DNA of 64,000 nt from the NCBI GenBank assembly GCA_023410535.1, contig JAEYPR010000027.1:1-64000 (forward strand), written 5' to 3'. The stretch is from Bacillota bacterium. GTDB taxonomy: Bacteria; Bacillota; UBA4882; UBA8346. The translations under genes and the position numbers were made by a program. The notes under the pieces were generated by a model. That model searched no databases and had not been told where the DNA came from. It saw nothing but the letters and a program-made list of their open reading frames with translations. Positions 16,731 through 25,206 of this stretch are shown here, piece by piece (positions within the stretch are counted from its first letter, which is position 1; every line of letters begins with the position of its first letter).

Positions 16731-18662
16731 ATGACAAAGATATCAGCTTGCGTCATCGTCAAAAACGAGGCGGTGAATATTGGCCGTTGTCTGCAAAGCG
16801 TTCAAACGATTGCCAACGAACTCATCGTGGTCGATACCGGCTCGACCGACACTACGCCGGAAATCGCCCGGGGATTTGGAGCGAAGCTGTTTTTTTACCA
16901 ATGGCATAACGACTTTGCGGCGGCAAAAAATTACGCGTTGAAGCAGGCCAAAGGGGAGTGGATCATTTTTCTGGACGCGGACGAATATATCAAACCCGAC
17001 AAAGTCCACAATGTCCGCCCGTTTATCGAGCAGATCGCCGGGAACGGCCGGATCGACGCGGTGACTTGCCGGATGGAGAATACCGATGGGTATAGCGGAC
17101 CGTTGATCAGCTCGAATCCGACGATCCGAATTTTTCGCAACCGCCGCGCTATCCGCTACCAAGGCAAGGTTCACGAATGGATTTATAACGCCGGCAAAGA
17201 GCTAGGGTCGGTCAATGATCCCAGGCAGGAAATTGTGATCGTCCATACCGGGTACGCCCAAACGGCGGTGCCGGATAAAGTGAAACGGAACACCGCTTTA
17301 CTGGAGGAAGAGTTGGCGGCGGGGATTGTCCGGAAATTAACCTATCATTACCTGTGCGACGGCTACCGGGTTTTGGGCCGGTATGCCAAGGCGATCGAAT
17401 ATGCCCGGCGAGCGCTCGCCCACGGAGGGCATCTTACCACGCCTTACGCCTACAAACCGTATGTGGTGTTGATCGCCTGTATGACGCGGTTGGGAACCGC
17501 TAGCGAAGCCGAGATTGAGGCGGTTTGTCAAGCGGCGTTACGACGCTATTCCCATCATCCGGAGCTTTTGTTGTATCAAGCGTTTTATTTGATGACCTTT
17601 CAACGGTACCGGCAAGCGTTGACGGTTTTGTTGCAAGCCTTGGCGGCTCACGCCGCTTATGGCGATCAGAGTTTGTGCAACGAGTTTTACGGTTCGCTGC
17701 CCGCGGCCTATCTCAATCTTGCCAAGCTTTACGAGTTGAAGAATGAACCGCTGCAGGCGCTGGACTATTTTTGCCAGGTCATCCGGTTGTCCAAACATAA
17801 CGGGGAGGCCTTTAACGGATTGATCATGATCATCCGGGATCAGCCCCCGGCGGAGATCGTCTGCCTGTTGAACCGGTTATACCGGGTCGACGATCGGGTG
17901 GACGTCGGTTTTCTGGTAGCTCAGCTAGCTCGGCAAAAAGTCCGGACCGTGCTGGACTATTATCAAAAAATCTGGGCCGAGCGATTTGGTAATCCGGAGT
18001 ACGGCGCAATGGTCGTGCTCTGCCACCGTCAATTTGAGCCGGTTTTTCCGCGGTTTGCCGCCGTTTTTAAAGAAAACGGCGATTACCACGCCGCGCTATT
18101 GGCCGTCAACGCCTTGCTGCTCGGCGGTAACTTGGATTGGTTGGAGGAGCTGGGGCTGGAGTTGCCCCCGGCGCTCACCAGAATCACTACCGCCTTTTTT
18201 CACGCCGGATCCGAGCGGCGCTTGGCGGGGGAGGATTTGCCGCCGTATTTGGATTTGCTGGGCGATCTGGTCTACCTGGGTGAAGCGGCGCAACGCAAAC
18301 AGTTTCTCAGCGTCGGCAAAGGCTTCGGCGCCGGCGAACGGCTGACTATTGGTGAACGTCTGGTCAAACTGGGCTTTTATCAGGAGGCGTTGGAATGGTA
18401 TCAGGATTTGTTGCAGGCGCTTCCCGATGATTCGGAACTGTTCGGGGTGATCTATCGGAAAACCGGGTTTTGTTGTTATAAAATGAAAAATTACCAAGCG
18501 GCTGTCGTTTGGCTGACCAAAGAGCGGGAGGCCGGCGACCCGGGCCACCCGGGCCATGAGGTGGTGGAGTTGCTCGAATGGATAAAGGAACAATGCCCCG
18601 ATCAAACGGTGCGGGCAAAGCTGGCGCCTTGGGTGAAAACGCCGGAGATTGATGAAGAATAA
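16731..18662 (+). CDS. Family 2 glycosyltransferase with TPR-like repeats
   Basis: 643 residues. The N-terminal GT-A domain shows ISACVIVKNEAVNIGRCLQS, IVVDTGSTDTT and the metal-binding FLDADEY (about 80-90). After residue 230 the protein is a string of helical TPR-like repeats (ALDYFCQVIRLSKHNGEAFN and others), a common architecture of SunS-like/surface-protein glycosyltransferases. Start: ATG 16731 behind GAGGTGTGAG; the frame is open back to 16704 but no site precedes it. Its position back-to-back with flagellin suggests flagellin glycosylation, an inference only. Confidence 0.82.
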   Translation: MTKISACVIVKNEAVNIGRCLQSVQTIANELIVVDTGSTDTTPEIARGFGAKLFFYQWHNDFAAAKNYALKQAKGEWIIFLDADEYIKPDKVHNVRPFIEQIAGNGRIDAVTCRMENTDGYSGPLISSNPTIRIFRNRRAIRYQGKVHEWIYNAGKELGSVNDPRQEIVIVHTGYAQTAVPDKVKRNTALLEEELAAGIVRKLTYHYLCDGYRVLGRYAKAIEYARRALAHGGHLTTPYAYKPYVVLIACMTRLGTASEAEIEAVCQAALRRYSHHPELLLYQAFYLMTFQRYRQALTVLLQALAAHAAYGDQSLCNEFYGSLPAAYLNLAKLYELKNEPLQALDYFCQVIRLSKHNGEAFNGLIMIIRDQPPAEIVCLLNRLYRVDDRVDVGFLVAQLARQKVRTVLDYYQKIWAERFGNPEYGAMVVLCHRQFEPVFPRFAAVFKENGDYHAALLAVNALLLGGNLDWLEELGLELPPALTRITTAFFHAGSERRLAGEDLPPYLDLLGDLVYLGEAAQRKQFLSVGKGFGAGERLTIGERLVKLGFYQEALEWYQDLLQALPDDSELFGVIYRKTGFCCYKMKNYQAAVVWLTKEREAGDPGHPGHEVVELLEWIKEQCPDQTVRAKLAPWVKTPEIDEE

Positions 18663-18701
18663 GCGCCATATTCCATCCCCTAGGGTGGAATATGGCGCTT
18701 A
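18660..18701. terminator. Bidirectional terminator
   Basis: TAAGCGCCATATTCCA and its exact complement TGGAATATGGCGCTTA flank a short G/C loop. The inverted repeat includes the stop codon of the glycosyltransferase gene and faces the convergent response-regulator gene ending at 18728. Confidence 0.8.
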
Positions 18702-18727
18702 AGAAAACAAAGTTCGCTTTTCGGGTT

Positions 18728-19414
18728 TTAATTGGCGGTACGCGCCTGCCGTTCATTGCTTTGAAAACAATAACCGATGCCCCGGACCGTCTTTAAATTG
18801 TTGGTACTCAGTTTCTTGCGCAAGTAATGCACATACAGATTGATGCTGGTAAACTCGGCCTCGGAGTTAAAACCCCAGACCTTTTGGAGAATCCGCTCTT
18901 TGGTCACCACTTGGCCCAGGTTGCGGATTAACAATTCCAACAATTGCGCTTCTTTCACCGTCAGTTGAATCTGTTGGTTGCCTTTGGTGACCAAGCCTCG
19001 CGTAGGGTCGAACATTAAATCGTCCACCTGGTAAACGTTGGCCGTCAAATCCTTGCCGCGGCGCCGTCCCAATGCTTGCAACCGGGCCAATAATTCGACC
19101 GAAAAAAAGGGTTTGATCAAATAATCGTCGGCTCCGGCGTTTAACCCTTCGGCCCGGGCTTCGGGGGCGTCTTTAGCGGTCAGGAAAAGGACCGGCGTGT
19201 CATGGCCTTGACTCCGGAATTCCCGCAATAACGAAAGTCCGTCCCGCTCCGGCAGCATCCGGTCTAAAATAATGATGTCGTAACATCCCATGCAAGCCAG
19301 ATCGATCCCGGTTTCCCCGTCGTAGGCGACATCCACGATGAAGCCGTTCCGTTTCAGAAGATGGGATAAAGCCTCCACAAACTTAACTTCGTCCTCGATC
19401 AGTAGTATCTTCAT
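18728..19414 (-). CDS. OmpR/PhoB-family response regulator (orphan)
   Basis: 228 residues. Receiver domain 1-118: acidic pocket E7-D8, phosphoacceptor D51 (IIILDRMLPE), T80-type switch in FLTAKD and K in LIKPF. Winged-helix DNA-binding domain about 130-222, ending VHYLRKKL and TVRGIGYCF as in the OmpR subfamily. The frame opens at GTG 19423, but GAAGGG is better placed for ATG 19414. No histidine kinase gene is adjacent, so the partner is elsewhere. No target is evident from the context. Confidence 0.93.
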   Translation of the reverse strand: MKILLIEDEVKFVEALSHLLKRNGFIVDVAYDGETGIDLACMGCYDIIILDRMLPERDGLSLLREFRSQGHDTPVLFLTAKDAPEARAEGLNAGADDYLIKPFFSVELLARLQALGRRRGKDLTANVYQVDDLMFDPTRGLVTKGNQQIQLTVKEAQLLELLIRNLGQVVTKERILQKVWGFNSEAEFTSINLYVHYLRKKLSTNNLKTVRGIGYCFQSNERQARTAN

Positions 19415-19625
19415 TTGAAACACCCTTCAATACCACAACCCTGTAAAGTTTGTCCATCCATAGACGTTTTTCACTCTTATTGTCGCAAACGTTTATTGGA
19501 ATTGTATTAATTTCGCGGGTCAATTCGAAAAGTTCAAATAAAAATCTTATTTTTATCAGAGAATACTTAGATAAGCTGAAATAAAAAAATTGGTTTTTGT
19601 ATTAATGGAGGAAGGTTGATCGCTC

Positions 19626-20438
19626 ATGACTGATGACTCGGGTACCAAACAATCGACTGGAGCTACCCCTCCAACCCATCCGTTAAACCGGATCGGGAAA
19701 GTGGTCGCGGTAGCCAGCGGCAAAGGAGGCGTCGGCAAATCCTCAGTGACCGCCCTGTTGGCGGTGTTGCTGCAACGCCATCATTACCGGGTGGGCATTA
19801 TGGACGTCGATATTACCGGCCCGTCCATCCCCAAACTCTTCGGAACCGGCGCTCCGGCCGTCCAAACCGAACTGGGAATCGAGCCGGTCGTCACCAAACA
19901 AGGCATCAAGCTCATCTCGATGAACGCGGTCTTGGAGCAGGAAGACGCCCCGGTGATCTGGCGCGGCCCGATCGTATCTCAAGTGGTGAAACAGTTTTGG
20001 AACGAGGTGGCCTGGGGCGAGCTGGACTGTTTGCTGCTGGATTTCCCGCCCGGCACCGGGGACGTGCCGCTAACGGTCTTTCAAACGATTCCGTTGGACG
20101 GGATGATCATCGTCACCACTCCGCAAGACCTGGTGGCGCTGATCGTCAAGAAAGCCTACAACATGGCCAAGATGATGGACGTGCCGATCTTGGGACTGAT
20201 CGAAAACATGAGCTACCTTCAATGCCCTGACTGCGGTCAAACGATCGAACTGTTCGGACCCAGCCGCGCCGCAGCGATGGCCGACGCCTTGGCGACCCAA
20301 TTGTTGGGGCGGTTGCCGGTTCAACCGGAATTGGCCCGGGCCGGCGACGCCGGGACAATCGAAAACTATCCGGCGGAAGGTTTGGCCGAAGCGCTCAAGA
20401 TTTTTGACCAACTACTCCGGCAGCCGGCGCCGGTTTGA
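19626..20438 (+). CDS. Mrp/NBP35-family P-loop ATPase, Fe-S carrier
   Basis: 270 residues. Deviant Walker A ASGKGGVGKSSV (about 30-41), Walker B region LDCLLLDFPPGTGDVPLT, and the CxxC motif in LQCPDCG (about 200) that in this family binds a shared 4Fe-4S cluster at the dimer interface. Known role: carrying or inserting Fe-S clusters. The N-terminal extension of about 22 residues is Ser/Thr/Pro-rich and has no MIP18-like domain. GGAGGAAGG precedes the start. It is monocistronic, divergent from the response regulator. Confidence 0.92.
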   Translation: MTDDSGTKQSTGATPPTHPLNRIGKVVAVASGKGGVGKSSVTALLAVLLQRHHYRVGIMDVDITGPSIPKLFGTGAPAVQTELGIEPVVTKQGIKLISMNAVLEQEDAPVIWRGPIVSQVVKQFWNEVAWGELDCLLLDFPPGTGDVPLTVFQTIPLDGMIIVTTPQDLVALIVKKAYNMAKMMDVPILGLIENMSYLQCPDCGQTIELFGPSRAAAMADALATQLLGRLPVQPELARAGDAGTIENYPAEGLAEALKIFDQLLRQPAPV

Positions 20439-20744
20439 ACCGGACAACGCCCAAATTCCGGCCGGGGAGACGGATTCCGGTTCGTCGGCGGGTGATTCCG
20501 GTAGCAAAATTTACTATATCGGTCGTTGAGAGGCCAATTTTACCGGCAGGATTCAACATCGAAGGAGTCCGGACGCAATAATGCGAGTAGGATTCGACAG
20601 CAAAGCCGTTGGGAACGGGATTCCGGTCGTTGAATCCGCGCTCCGGGGGTCGGAGCGGCACATTCCGGCGGTTGACTGGAGGACGCCGGGTCCGGAAACC
20701 CTTTCCCGCCGTCATGATTGAAGCAACCGGGGAATGCCGTCTAC
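20439..20744. other. Gene-free region with ATTCCGG-like short repeats
   Basis: About 300 bp between the convergent Mrp gene and the exported-protein gene. The motif (G)ATTCCGG recurs at irregular intervals, but there is no fixed period and no credible reading frame with a ribosome binding site. I see no function in it. Confidence 0.5.
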
Positions 20745-20786
20745 AAAAAACGGCCGCATCTGTCGGTACACAGATCCGGCCGTTTC
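20745..20786 (-). terminator. Terminator of the exported-protein gene
   Basis: On the minus strand, ACGGCCGGATCTGT pairs with ACAGATGCGGCCGT (one bulge) and is followed by TTTTTT (20750-20745). It lies 24 bp after the stop codon at 20809. Confidence 0.88.
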
Positions 20787-20808
20787 GATAAGCGGTGTTA
20801 GGACGTTG

Positions 20809-21486
20809 TTATCTGGCAAGAACATAACTGTCAAGTTCGGAAAGAAGCGCAATGCGCTGCTGATTGACGGTCATCGTCAGATCTTCCTTGATCAACCCCA
20901 CGCCTTGGCAGAAATAGCGGAATCCTTGGACATGGGAACCGTCGCTGGCGACGAGGTCCATGGCCAGTTTGACGGCGCGGAAGGTGCCGGCGGGGACTTG
21001 GACATCCTCGAAACCGACATAGCGGCAGTTCTGTTGATATTGGAAGGTGGCGTTTTTGGAATCGTCGCCGAAGGAACCGATCTGTTCCCAAGCATCGCCG
21101 ATCACCACCGGATATTTGAGCAAGGTTTGTTTGGGATTGAATTTGAAACGGTAAAGCTGCATTTGGCGGAGTACCGTAAAAACCCCGTCGCCGGTTATTT
21201 GATAATTCTCCCGGGTCTGCGGCAGGTCGTTCACGCGGGTTTCAAATGTCACCGTATCCACGCCGTCGATGGTTGCTTTGTCCGTGGCTATGTAAGTCAT
21301 TAACAGCGTCCGGTCGGCGACTTGCACCCGGAAATGCCATTGATTGCCCAAAGCCAACGGGAAATAGTCGTCCGTGGCCGCTGCCCCCGGCAGTATTGTA
21401 ACCGACGCGGCCGTCCCAACCGAGCCAACCGTTAAAATCAACACGAGCGTCAGCAGGGCGTAGGCCAGTAAAGGATGTTTAACCAT
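20809..21486 (-). CDS. Exported protein of unknown function
   Basis: 225 residues. Signal peptide: MVKHP, then a hydrophobic run to about residue 25, cleavage probably after TAA (GTAAS); no lipobox Cys. The mature part starts with DDYFPLALGNQW, a phrase common at the start of uncharacterised secreted proteins, and looks all-beta with about eight strands. There are two cysteines (NCRYVG and YFCQG) that could form a disulfide. Start ATG 21486 is behind AAAGGAGTG; the frame continues upstream to TTG 21513, but this overlaps the ribosome binding site. I do not recognise a function. Confidence 0.75.
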   Translation of the reverse strand: MVKHPLLAYALLTLVLILTVGSVGTAASVTILPGAAATDDYFPLALGNQWHFRVQVADRTLLMTYIATDKATIDGVDTVTFETRVNDLPQTRENYQITGDGVFTVLRQMQLYRFKFNPKQTLLKYPVVIGDAWEQIGSFGDDSKNATFQYQQNCRYVGFEDVQVPAGTFRAVKLAMDLVASDGSHVQGFRYFCQGVGLIKEDLTMTVNQQRIALLSELDSYVLAR

Positions 21487-21598
21487 CTCGCTCACTCCTT
21501 TCAATTCACGCAAAGCCTCTAATTAAGTGGATTATAAATCAATCCCTAGTGGATGTCAAAGGAATTCAGTGACCGCCGCCGTCCGGCGGGCCGGCCGG

Positions 21599-22798
21599 TT
21601 ATGACACCTTCTGCTGCAGCAGGCGTTCCACCGCTTGAATCAGTTGATCCACCACATACTCGGCGTCGACGGAGTCGAGGGTCGAATAGAGCGGTAAGGT
21701 GATTTCGTTGGCGTATTGCTGATAGGCGTTGGGATAATCGTGAATGGAGTAGCCCAGGCTTTGATAAAAACTGAACATGGGTAACGGCATGAAATGGACG
21801 TTGGTGGCGATGCCGGCGTCGGCCAGCTCTTGGATGAGCAGATCCCGCTGAAATTCGGAGCAGCCCCGGATGCGCAAGGGATACAAGTGGTAACAGGTCT
21901 CGGTGCCTTGGCCGTCGCTTTGAAACGGCAAAATGGCCCATTCTTTGGCAATCAGGGCGTCGGAGTATAGTTCGTGGAGCGCCCGGCGCTTGGCGCCCAT
22001 CGCTTCGAACCGTTGCAACTGAATCAGCCCGATGGCGGCCATGATGTCGGTCATGTTGCATTTGAAACCGTCAGTGACAATATCGTACTTCCACGCGCCC
22101 GCTTTCAGCTTGGAGAACGCGTCCTTGGTCTGGCCGTGCAACGCGGTGACTTTCAGTTTGCGATACAAATCCTCGTTTCCCCCGTAATGATTGTCATTGT
22201 AAGTGATGGCGCCGCCTTCGGCGGTGGTCAGGTTCTTGACCGCGTGAAACGAAAAGACGTGAAAGTCAAACTGGCCGCCCACTCGCTGCCCCTTGTAGGT
22301 CGCCCCGAAGGAATGGGCCGAGTCGGACAGCAAAAGGATATCGTCGCGGCCTTTGGCTTTGACCACGGCTTTCACGGCGTCGTAGTCAACGGGTGCGCCC
22401 GCGATATCGACGGTACTGATTAGCTTGGTCCGGGGCGTAATCGCGTCGAATAACTGCTGCTCGTCCAGGAAAAAACTGTCCTTTTTGAGGTCGACGAAGG
22501 TCGGCCGGATGCCGCGGTGGGTCATGACGCTGGCGGTGGCGGTGTAAGTATAGGGGGTGGTGATCGCCTCGTCCCCTTCCTTGAGATCAAGGGTCTTTAA
22601 GATCAATTCCATCCCGGCGGTGGCGCTGTTCAAAGCGACCGCTTGCTGAGTGCCGCAATATTCCCGGAGTGCCGTTTCAAACTGGGCGACCTTCGGTCCG
22701 GAAGTGATCCAACCGGAGCGGAGCACCTCCGTCACCAGCTCAATCTCGGCCTCGCTGATATCCGGCGGAGAAAACGGAATGGCTTTGCGATGATTCAT
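21599..22798 (-). CDS. DegT/DnrJ/EryC1/StrS-family sugar aminotransferase
   Basis: 399 residues, the usual length for this PLP-dependent family, which transfers an amino group to keto-sugar nucleotides for surface glycans or antibiotics. Conserved features: SGWITSGPKV near the start, ALNSATAGMEL (cofactor phosphate contact), DSAHSFGATYKG (pyridine-binding Asp) and SFHAVKNLTTAEGG with the Schiff-base Lys at about 186. GGAAGG lies before the ATG. It has no sugar-nucleotide partner next to it, so the pathway cannot be named from context; flagellar or surface glycan modification is one option. Confidence 0.9.
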   Translation of the reverse strand: MNHRKAIPFSPPDISEAEIELVTEVLRSGWITSGPKVAQFETALREYCGTQQAVALNSATAGMELILKTLDLKEGDEAITTPYTYTATASVMTHRGIRPTFVDLKKDSFFLDEQQLFDAITPRTKLISTVDIAGAPVDYDAVKAVVKAKGRDDILLLSDSAHSFGATYKGQRVGGQFDFHVFSFHAVKNLTTAEGGAITYNDNHYGGNEDLYRKLKVTALHGQTKDAFSKLKAGAWKYDIVTDGFKCNMTDIMAAIGLIQLQRFEAMGAKRRALHELYSDALIAKEWAILPFQSDGQGTETCYHLYPLRIRGCSEFQRDLLIQELADAGIATNVHFMPLPMFSFYQSLGYSIHDYPNAYQQYANEITLPLYSTLDSVDAEYVVDQLIQAVERLLQQKVS

Positions 22799-22993
22799 GA
22801 TATTCCTTCCTTATACGTATATTTTAGGGAAATAACGGATGGCTAGGGCAATAACGACGGAAGCGACCGGAACGGTGAGATTTGGCGAATAGCTTGTCCA
22901 TCATCCCAACATCGGCTTCGACCCCTCGTTGTTTCGCTCAATCCTTCTCATTGTACCACTTTCCGCTACGTCAAGCGCAACTAATTTTTGACG

Positions 22994-23020
22994 AAAAAAG
23001 AGCCGACTTTCCGTCGGCTC
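22994..23020 (-). terminator. Terminator of the PadR-flavoprotein-membrane protein operon
   Basis: GAGCCGAC at 23020-23013 pairs with GTCGGCTC at 23007-23000 on the minus strand, followed by TTTTTT. It lies 72 bp after the stop of the last gene of the operon. Confidence 0.85.
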
Positions 23021-23091
23021 CGGCCCGTTTTAAGCGGGGATTGATAATTCCTTTTAAATGGGTGCATGGATCCCTGTCTTGACGGCGCAGC

Positions 23092-23721
23092 TTAATGACG
23101 CTCCCAATACCACTGGGGAAAGAAGTATGAAAAACCCATCATGAAGAGGGCGGCGATTTGATTGTAGATGGTACTGACCGTATAATAGGTGGCGACCGGA
23201 GTGGTTGCTAAGAGAATTCCCCGCAGCGTCCCTTGGGTGATATTCAAAATCCCCCAGGCAATGGTGACGACGACCCAGGCTTGCCGGTACTTGGCCTGCT
23301 GGCGCAACGCCGCCGGAAACGCCCAGGGCATCGCATCCTCGGCAAAGACTTGAATCAGCGGACGGGGCGTCCGAACGGAGCCGATGAAGACCAAAGCAAA
23401 CAGAAAATCGGTCACCACCGGGGCCATCAGATAAAAGTTCGGGCTCCGCACGATGATGGTCCCGGTCAGTCCGATGGCGGAGACGGTTCCGCTCAAGACT
23501 GCCAAGGCGTTGACTTTTTTATCGCGGATCAAGTTATAAATAACCACGCCGACACACCAGACACCGGAGACGATGATCCCCGTCAGCTCGCGTTTTTGCC
23601 ATTTGAACAGGTAGAAAAGCACCAGCGGAATCAGCGCGCTCTGAATGAAATTGCGGTTCAAAAGGACTTTCCGTAAGGACGGCGCTGGCGGTTTGGCGGC
23701 GGCGTTGGACTCAATGGTCAT
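23092..23721 (-). CDS. Integral membrane protein, VC0807 family
   Basis: 209 residues with about six hydrophobic segments (for example SALIPLVLFYLF, LTGIIVSGVWCVGVVIYNLI, VVVTIAWGILNI). The phrase TDFLFALVFIGSVRTPRPLI resembles the uncharacterised VC0807/DUF3159-like group. It overlaps the end of the flavoprotein gene by 11 bp, so it is translationally coupled and belongs to the PadR-led operon. Function is unknown; coupling to a flavoprotein hints at a redox or detoxification role, which is inference. Confidence 0.75.
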   Translation of the reverse strand: MTIESNAAAKPPAPSLRKVLLNRNFIQSALIPLVLFYLFKWQKRELTGIIVSGVWCVGVVIYNLIRDKKVNALAVLSGTVSAIGLTGTIIVRSPNFYLMAPVVTDFLFALVFIGSVRTPRPLIQVFAEDAMPWAFPAALRQQAKYRQAWVVVTIAWGILNITQGTLRGILLATTPVATYYTVSTIYNQIAALFMMGFSYFFPQWYWERH

Positions 23722-24448
23722 GGTTACCTCCGATTGGTGGATTCAAAGGCACTCCGACGGAACGCCAGTGTTCGTTGACCATTTGTTGGTATGTTTTCGG
23801 AGCGATCAGCGGCCGATCCAGAATTTCCTGCGTTGCCGGGGCAATCGCGCCGGTTTCGATCAACTCCCGCCCGGCCCGTTCCAAAGCGGCAAAATAGGGC
23901 GACAACAACGCGCCGGCTTCGGGAACCCGGAGCATTCCCCCTTGAGCGCAGCAGATTAGCCCATTCAGTTGGCGTTGGGTCATCACCTGAAAGGTTTCAA
24001 TCAGGCCGGAAAAGTTGTATTGGCCGGGAAAACCGCAATTGGAGAGAAGTAGGGTCCGCTGCGGTTTGGGCTGCTCAAAACGGTGCGGATGGTAAAACCG
24101 GCCGTTGACTTCAGCGATGAAGGGGGTCGCCAGGGGCAACTTGCGGTCGAGAAAATCCTTCATTAATCCGGTCATGGTATAGTAATAAAGCGGCGTGGCG
24201 TAAATCACCAGGTCGGCGGCGATCAGCTTCGGGAGGAGTTCCGCCATGTCGTCACGGTGAACGCATTGGCCCGGCGTTTTGGTCCAACAATAAAAACAAC
24301 CGCGACAATGCTGGATTCGTTTTTCGTTTAAGTACACGGTTTCAATGACGGCGCCGGCTGCGGTCGCGCCTTGCAGCAAGGGTTGGAGCATTGCTTCGGT
24401 GTTGCCCGAACGCCCTTTGGGACTGCCGTTAACGGCAAGGACAATCAT
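23711..24448 (-). CDS. Iron-sulfur flavoprotein / NADPH-dependent FMN reductase family
   Basis: 245 residues with a flavodoxin-like fold. Near the N-terminus GSPKGRSGNTEAML binds FMN phosphate; HCRGCFYCWTKTPGQC gives a CxxCxxC plus distal Cys cluster motif (about 48-64) typical of archaeal/clostridial iron-sulfur flavoproteins. YATPLYYYTMTGLMKDFLDR is the conserved FMN-contact segment. It probably reduces small electron acceptors. The start overlaps the stop of the PadR gene (4 bp) and the end overlaps the membrane-protein gene, so the three form one operon. Confidence 0.88.
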   Translation of the reverse strand: MIVLAVNGSPKGRSGNTEAMLQPLLQGATAAGAVIETVYLNEKRIQHCRGCFYCWTKTPGQCVHRDDMAELLPKLIAADLVIYATPLYYYTMTGLMKDFLDRKLPLATPFIAEVNGRFYHPHRFEQPKPQRTLLLSNCGFPGQYNFSGLIETFQVMTQRQLNGLICCAQGGMLRVPEAGALLSPYFAALERAGRELIETGAIAPATQEILDRPLIAPKTYQQMVNEHWRSVGVPLNPPIGGNHDH

Positions 24449-25023
24449 GGTTGGGAATTCTCCTTTCGCCCGGCGCCGGACAATGCTTCAATCGTTTTGA
24501 TCGACTCTTTGTACCAGGCAATGTTGGCTTCCTCATGTTTAATGCCGTAATCCGCCGTCAGACTCCAAAAGAGACAGTCCTGGGGGGAGTCGTTGGCCGA
24601 CGCGCGCCGGTTGATAATTTCCTGTTGGGACTGGTGGTAGCGGACTAAGTTAGCTTTGGCCTGTTCCAAACGTTCCTTGAGTTGGGCCAGGACCACCTGG
24701 CGATCGATGTTGGCGCTGAAAAAGATTTTGACCAGAAACGCGCTGCGGCTGGGTTGCGCTTCGATTGGCTCCGCCAGCCACCGTTGGAGCTCGCTCCGGC
24801 CGGCGGCGGTGATTTGATAGATTTTGGCGTTGGGAGAGGCGTCCTGATACTTAATTTCCATGGTCAGCAGGCCTTCCTCTTTCATTTGGTTCAGGGTCGG
24901 GTAGATCTGGCTGAGACTGGCATTCCAAAAATGCTGTACCGACTGGTCGAAACATTGCTTGAGAGTATATCCGGTCATGCTTTGATAATTTAAGAAACCC
25001 AATAATGCATGTTTTAACGACAT
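24445..25023 (-). CDS. PadR-family transcriptional regulator
   Basis: 192 residues. The N-terminal winged helix has the PadR signature LLGFLNYQSMTGYTLKQCF and WNASLSQIYPTLNQMKEEGLL; the C-terminal part (about 95-185) is the helical dimerisation domain of the longer PadR-s1/AphA type. PadR repressors usually control their own operon and respond to phenolics or drugs. GGAGG precedes the ATG. A 20-bp AT palindrome at 25070-25089, 47 bp upstream, is a good operator candidate. First gene of the flavoprotein operon. Confidence 0.93.
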   Translation of the reverse strand: MSLKHALLGFLNYQSMTGYTLKQCFDQSVQHFWNASLSQIYPTLNQMKEEGLLTMEIKYQDASPNAKIYQITAAGRSELQRWLAEPIEAQPSRSAFLVKIFFSANIDRQVVLAQLKERLEQAKANLVRYHQSQQEIINRRASANDSPQDCLFWSLTADYGIKHEEANIAWYKESIKTIEALSGAGRKENSQP

Positions 25024-25069
25024 GAAAACTGCCTCCGCTACGGGTTACATTTTTAGGATAACATTTTAT

Positions 25070-25089
25070 ATATATAATCAATTATATAT
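25070..25089. promoter_or_regulatory. Palindrome, candidate PadR operator
   Basis: ATATATAAT-CA-ATTATATAT, a perfect inverted repeat 47 bp upstream of the PadR start and 38 bp before the -35 of the divergent iron-repressor promoter. Its role as operator is inferred from position. Confidence 0.45.
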
Positions 25090-25126
25090 CACTTCAAAGA
25101 AAAACTGTCAAGATGGCGATGAACGC

Positions 25127-25155
25127 TTGACAAACATTTTGGGATGGAGTACATT
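25127..25155 (+). promoter_or_regulatory. Sigma-A-type promoter of the DtxR-like repressor gene
   Basis: TTGACA (25127-25132), 17-bp spacer, TACATT (25150-25155). Transcription would begin near 25162, just before the palindrome at 25167, so a bound repressor would block initiation. Confidence 0.65.
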
Positions 25156-25166
25156 TAATTTAAGTA

Positions 25167-25182
25167 GTTAGTCCATACTAAC
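25167..25182. promoter_or_regulatory. Iron-box 1: GTTAG-N6-CTAAC
   Basis: Perfect 5-bp half sites GTTAG and CTAAC with a 6-bp centre, placed at about +5 to +20 of the repressor's own promoter. Same element as at 25742, 29221, 32576, 32644 and 32758. The half sites equal those inside the DtxR/IdeR consensus (GTTAG-CTAAC), though the spacing differs. Confidence 0.75.
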
Positions 25183-25206
25183 ATTTATTTGAAGCGAAGT
25201 GATTAT

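Noticed and set aside
20734..21303. Plus-strand frame opposite the exported-protein gene
   Set aside because: It begins inside a terminator hairpin and lacks a ribosome binding site; the minus-strand frame has a signal peptide and a good start.
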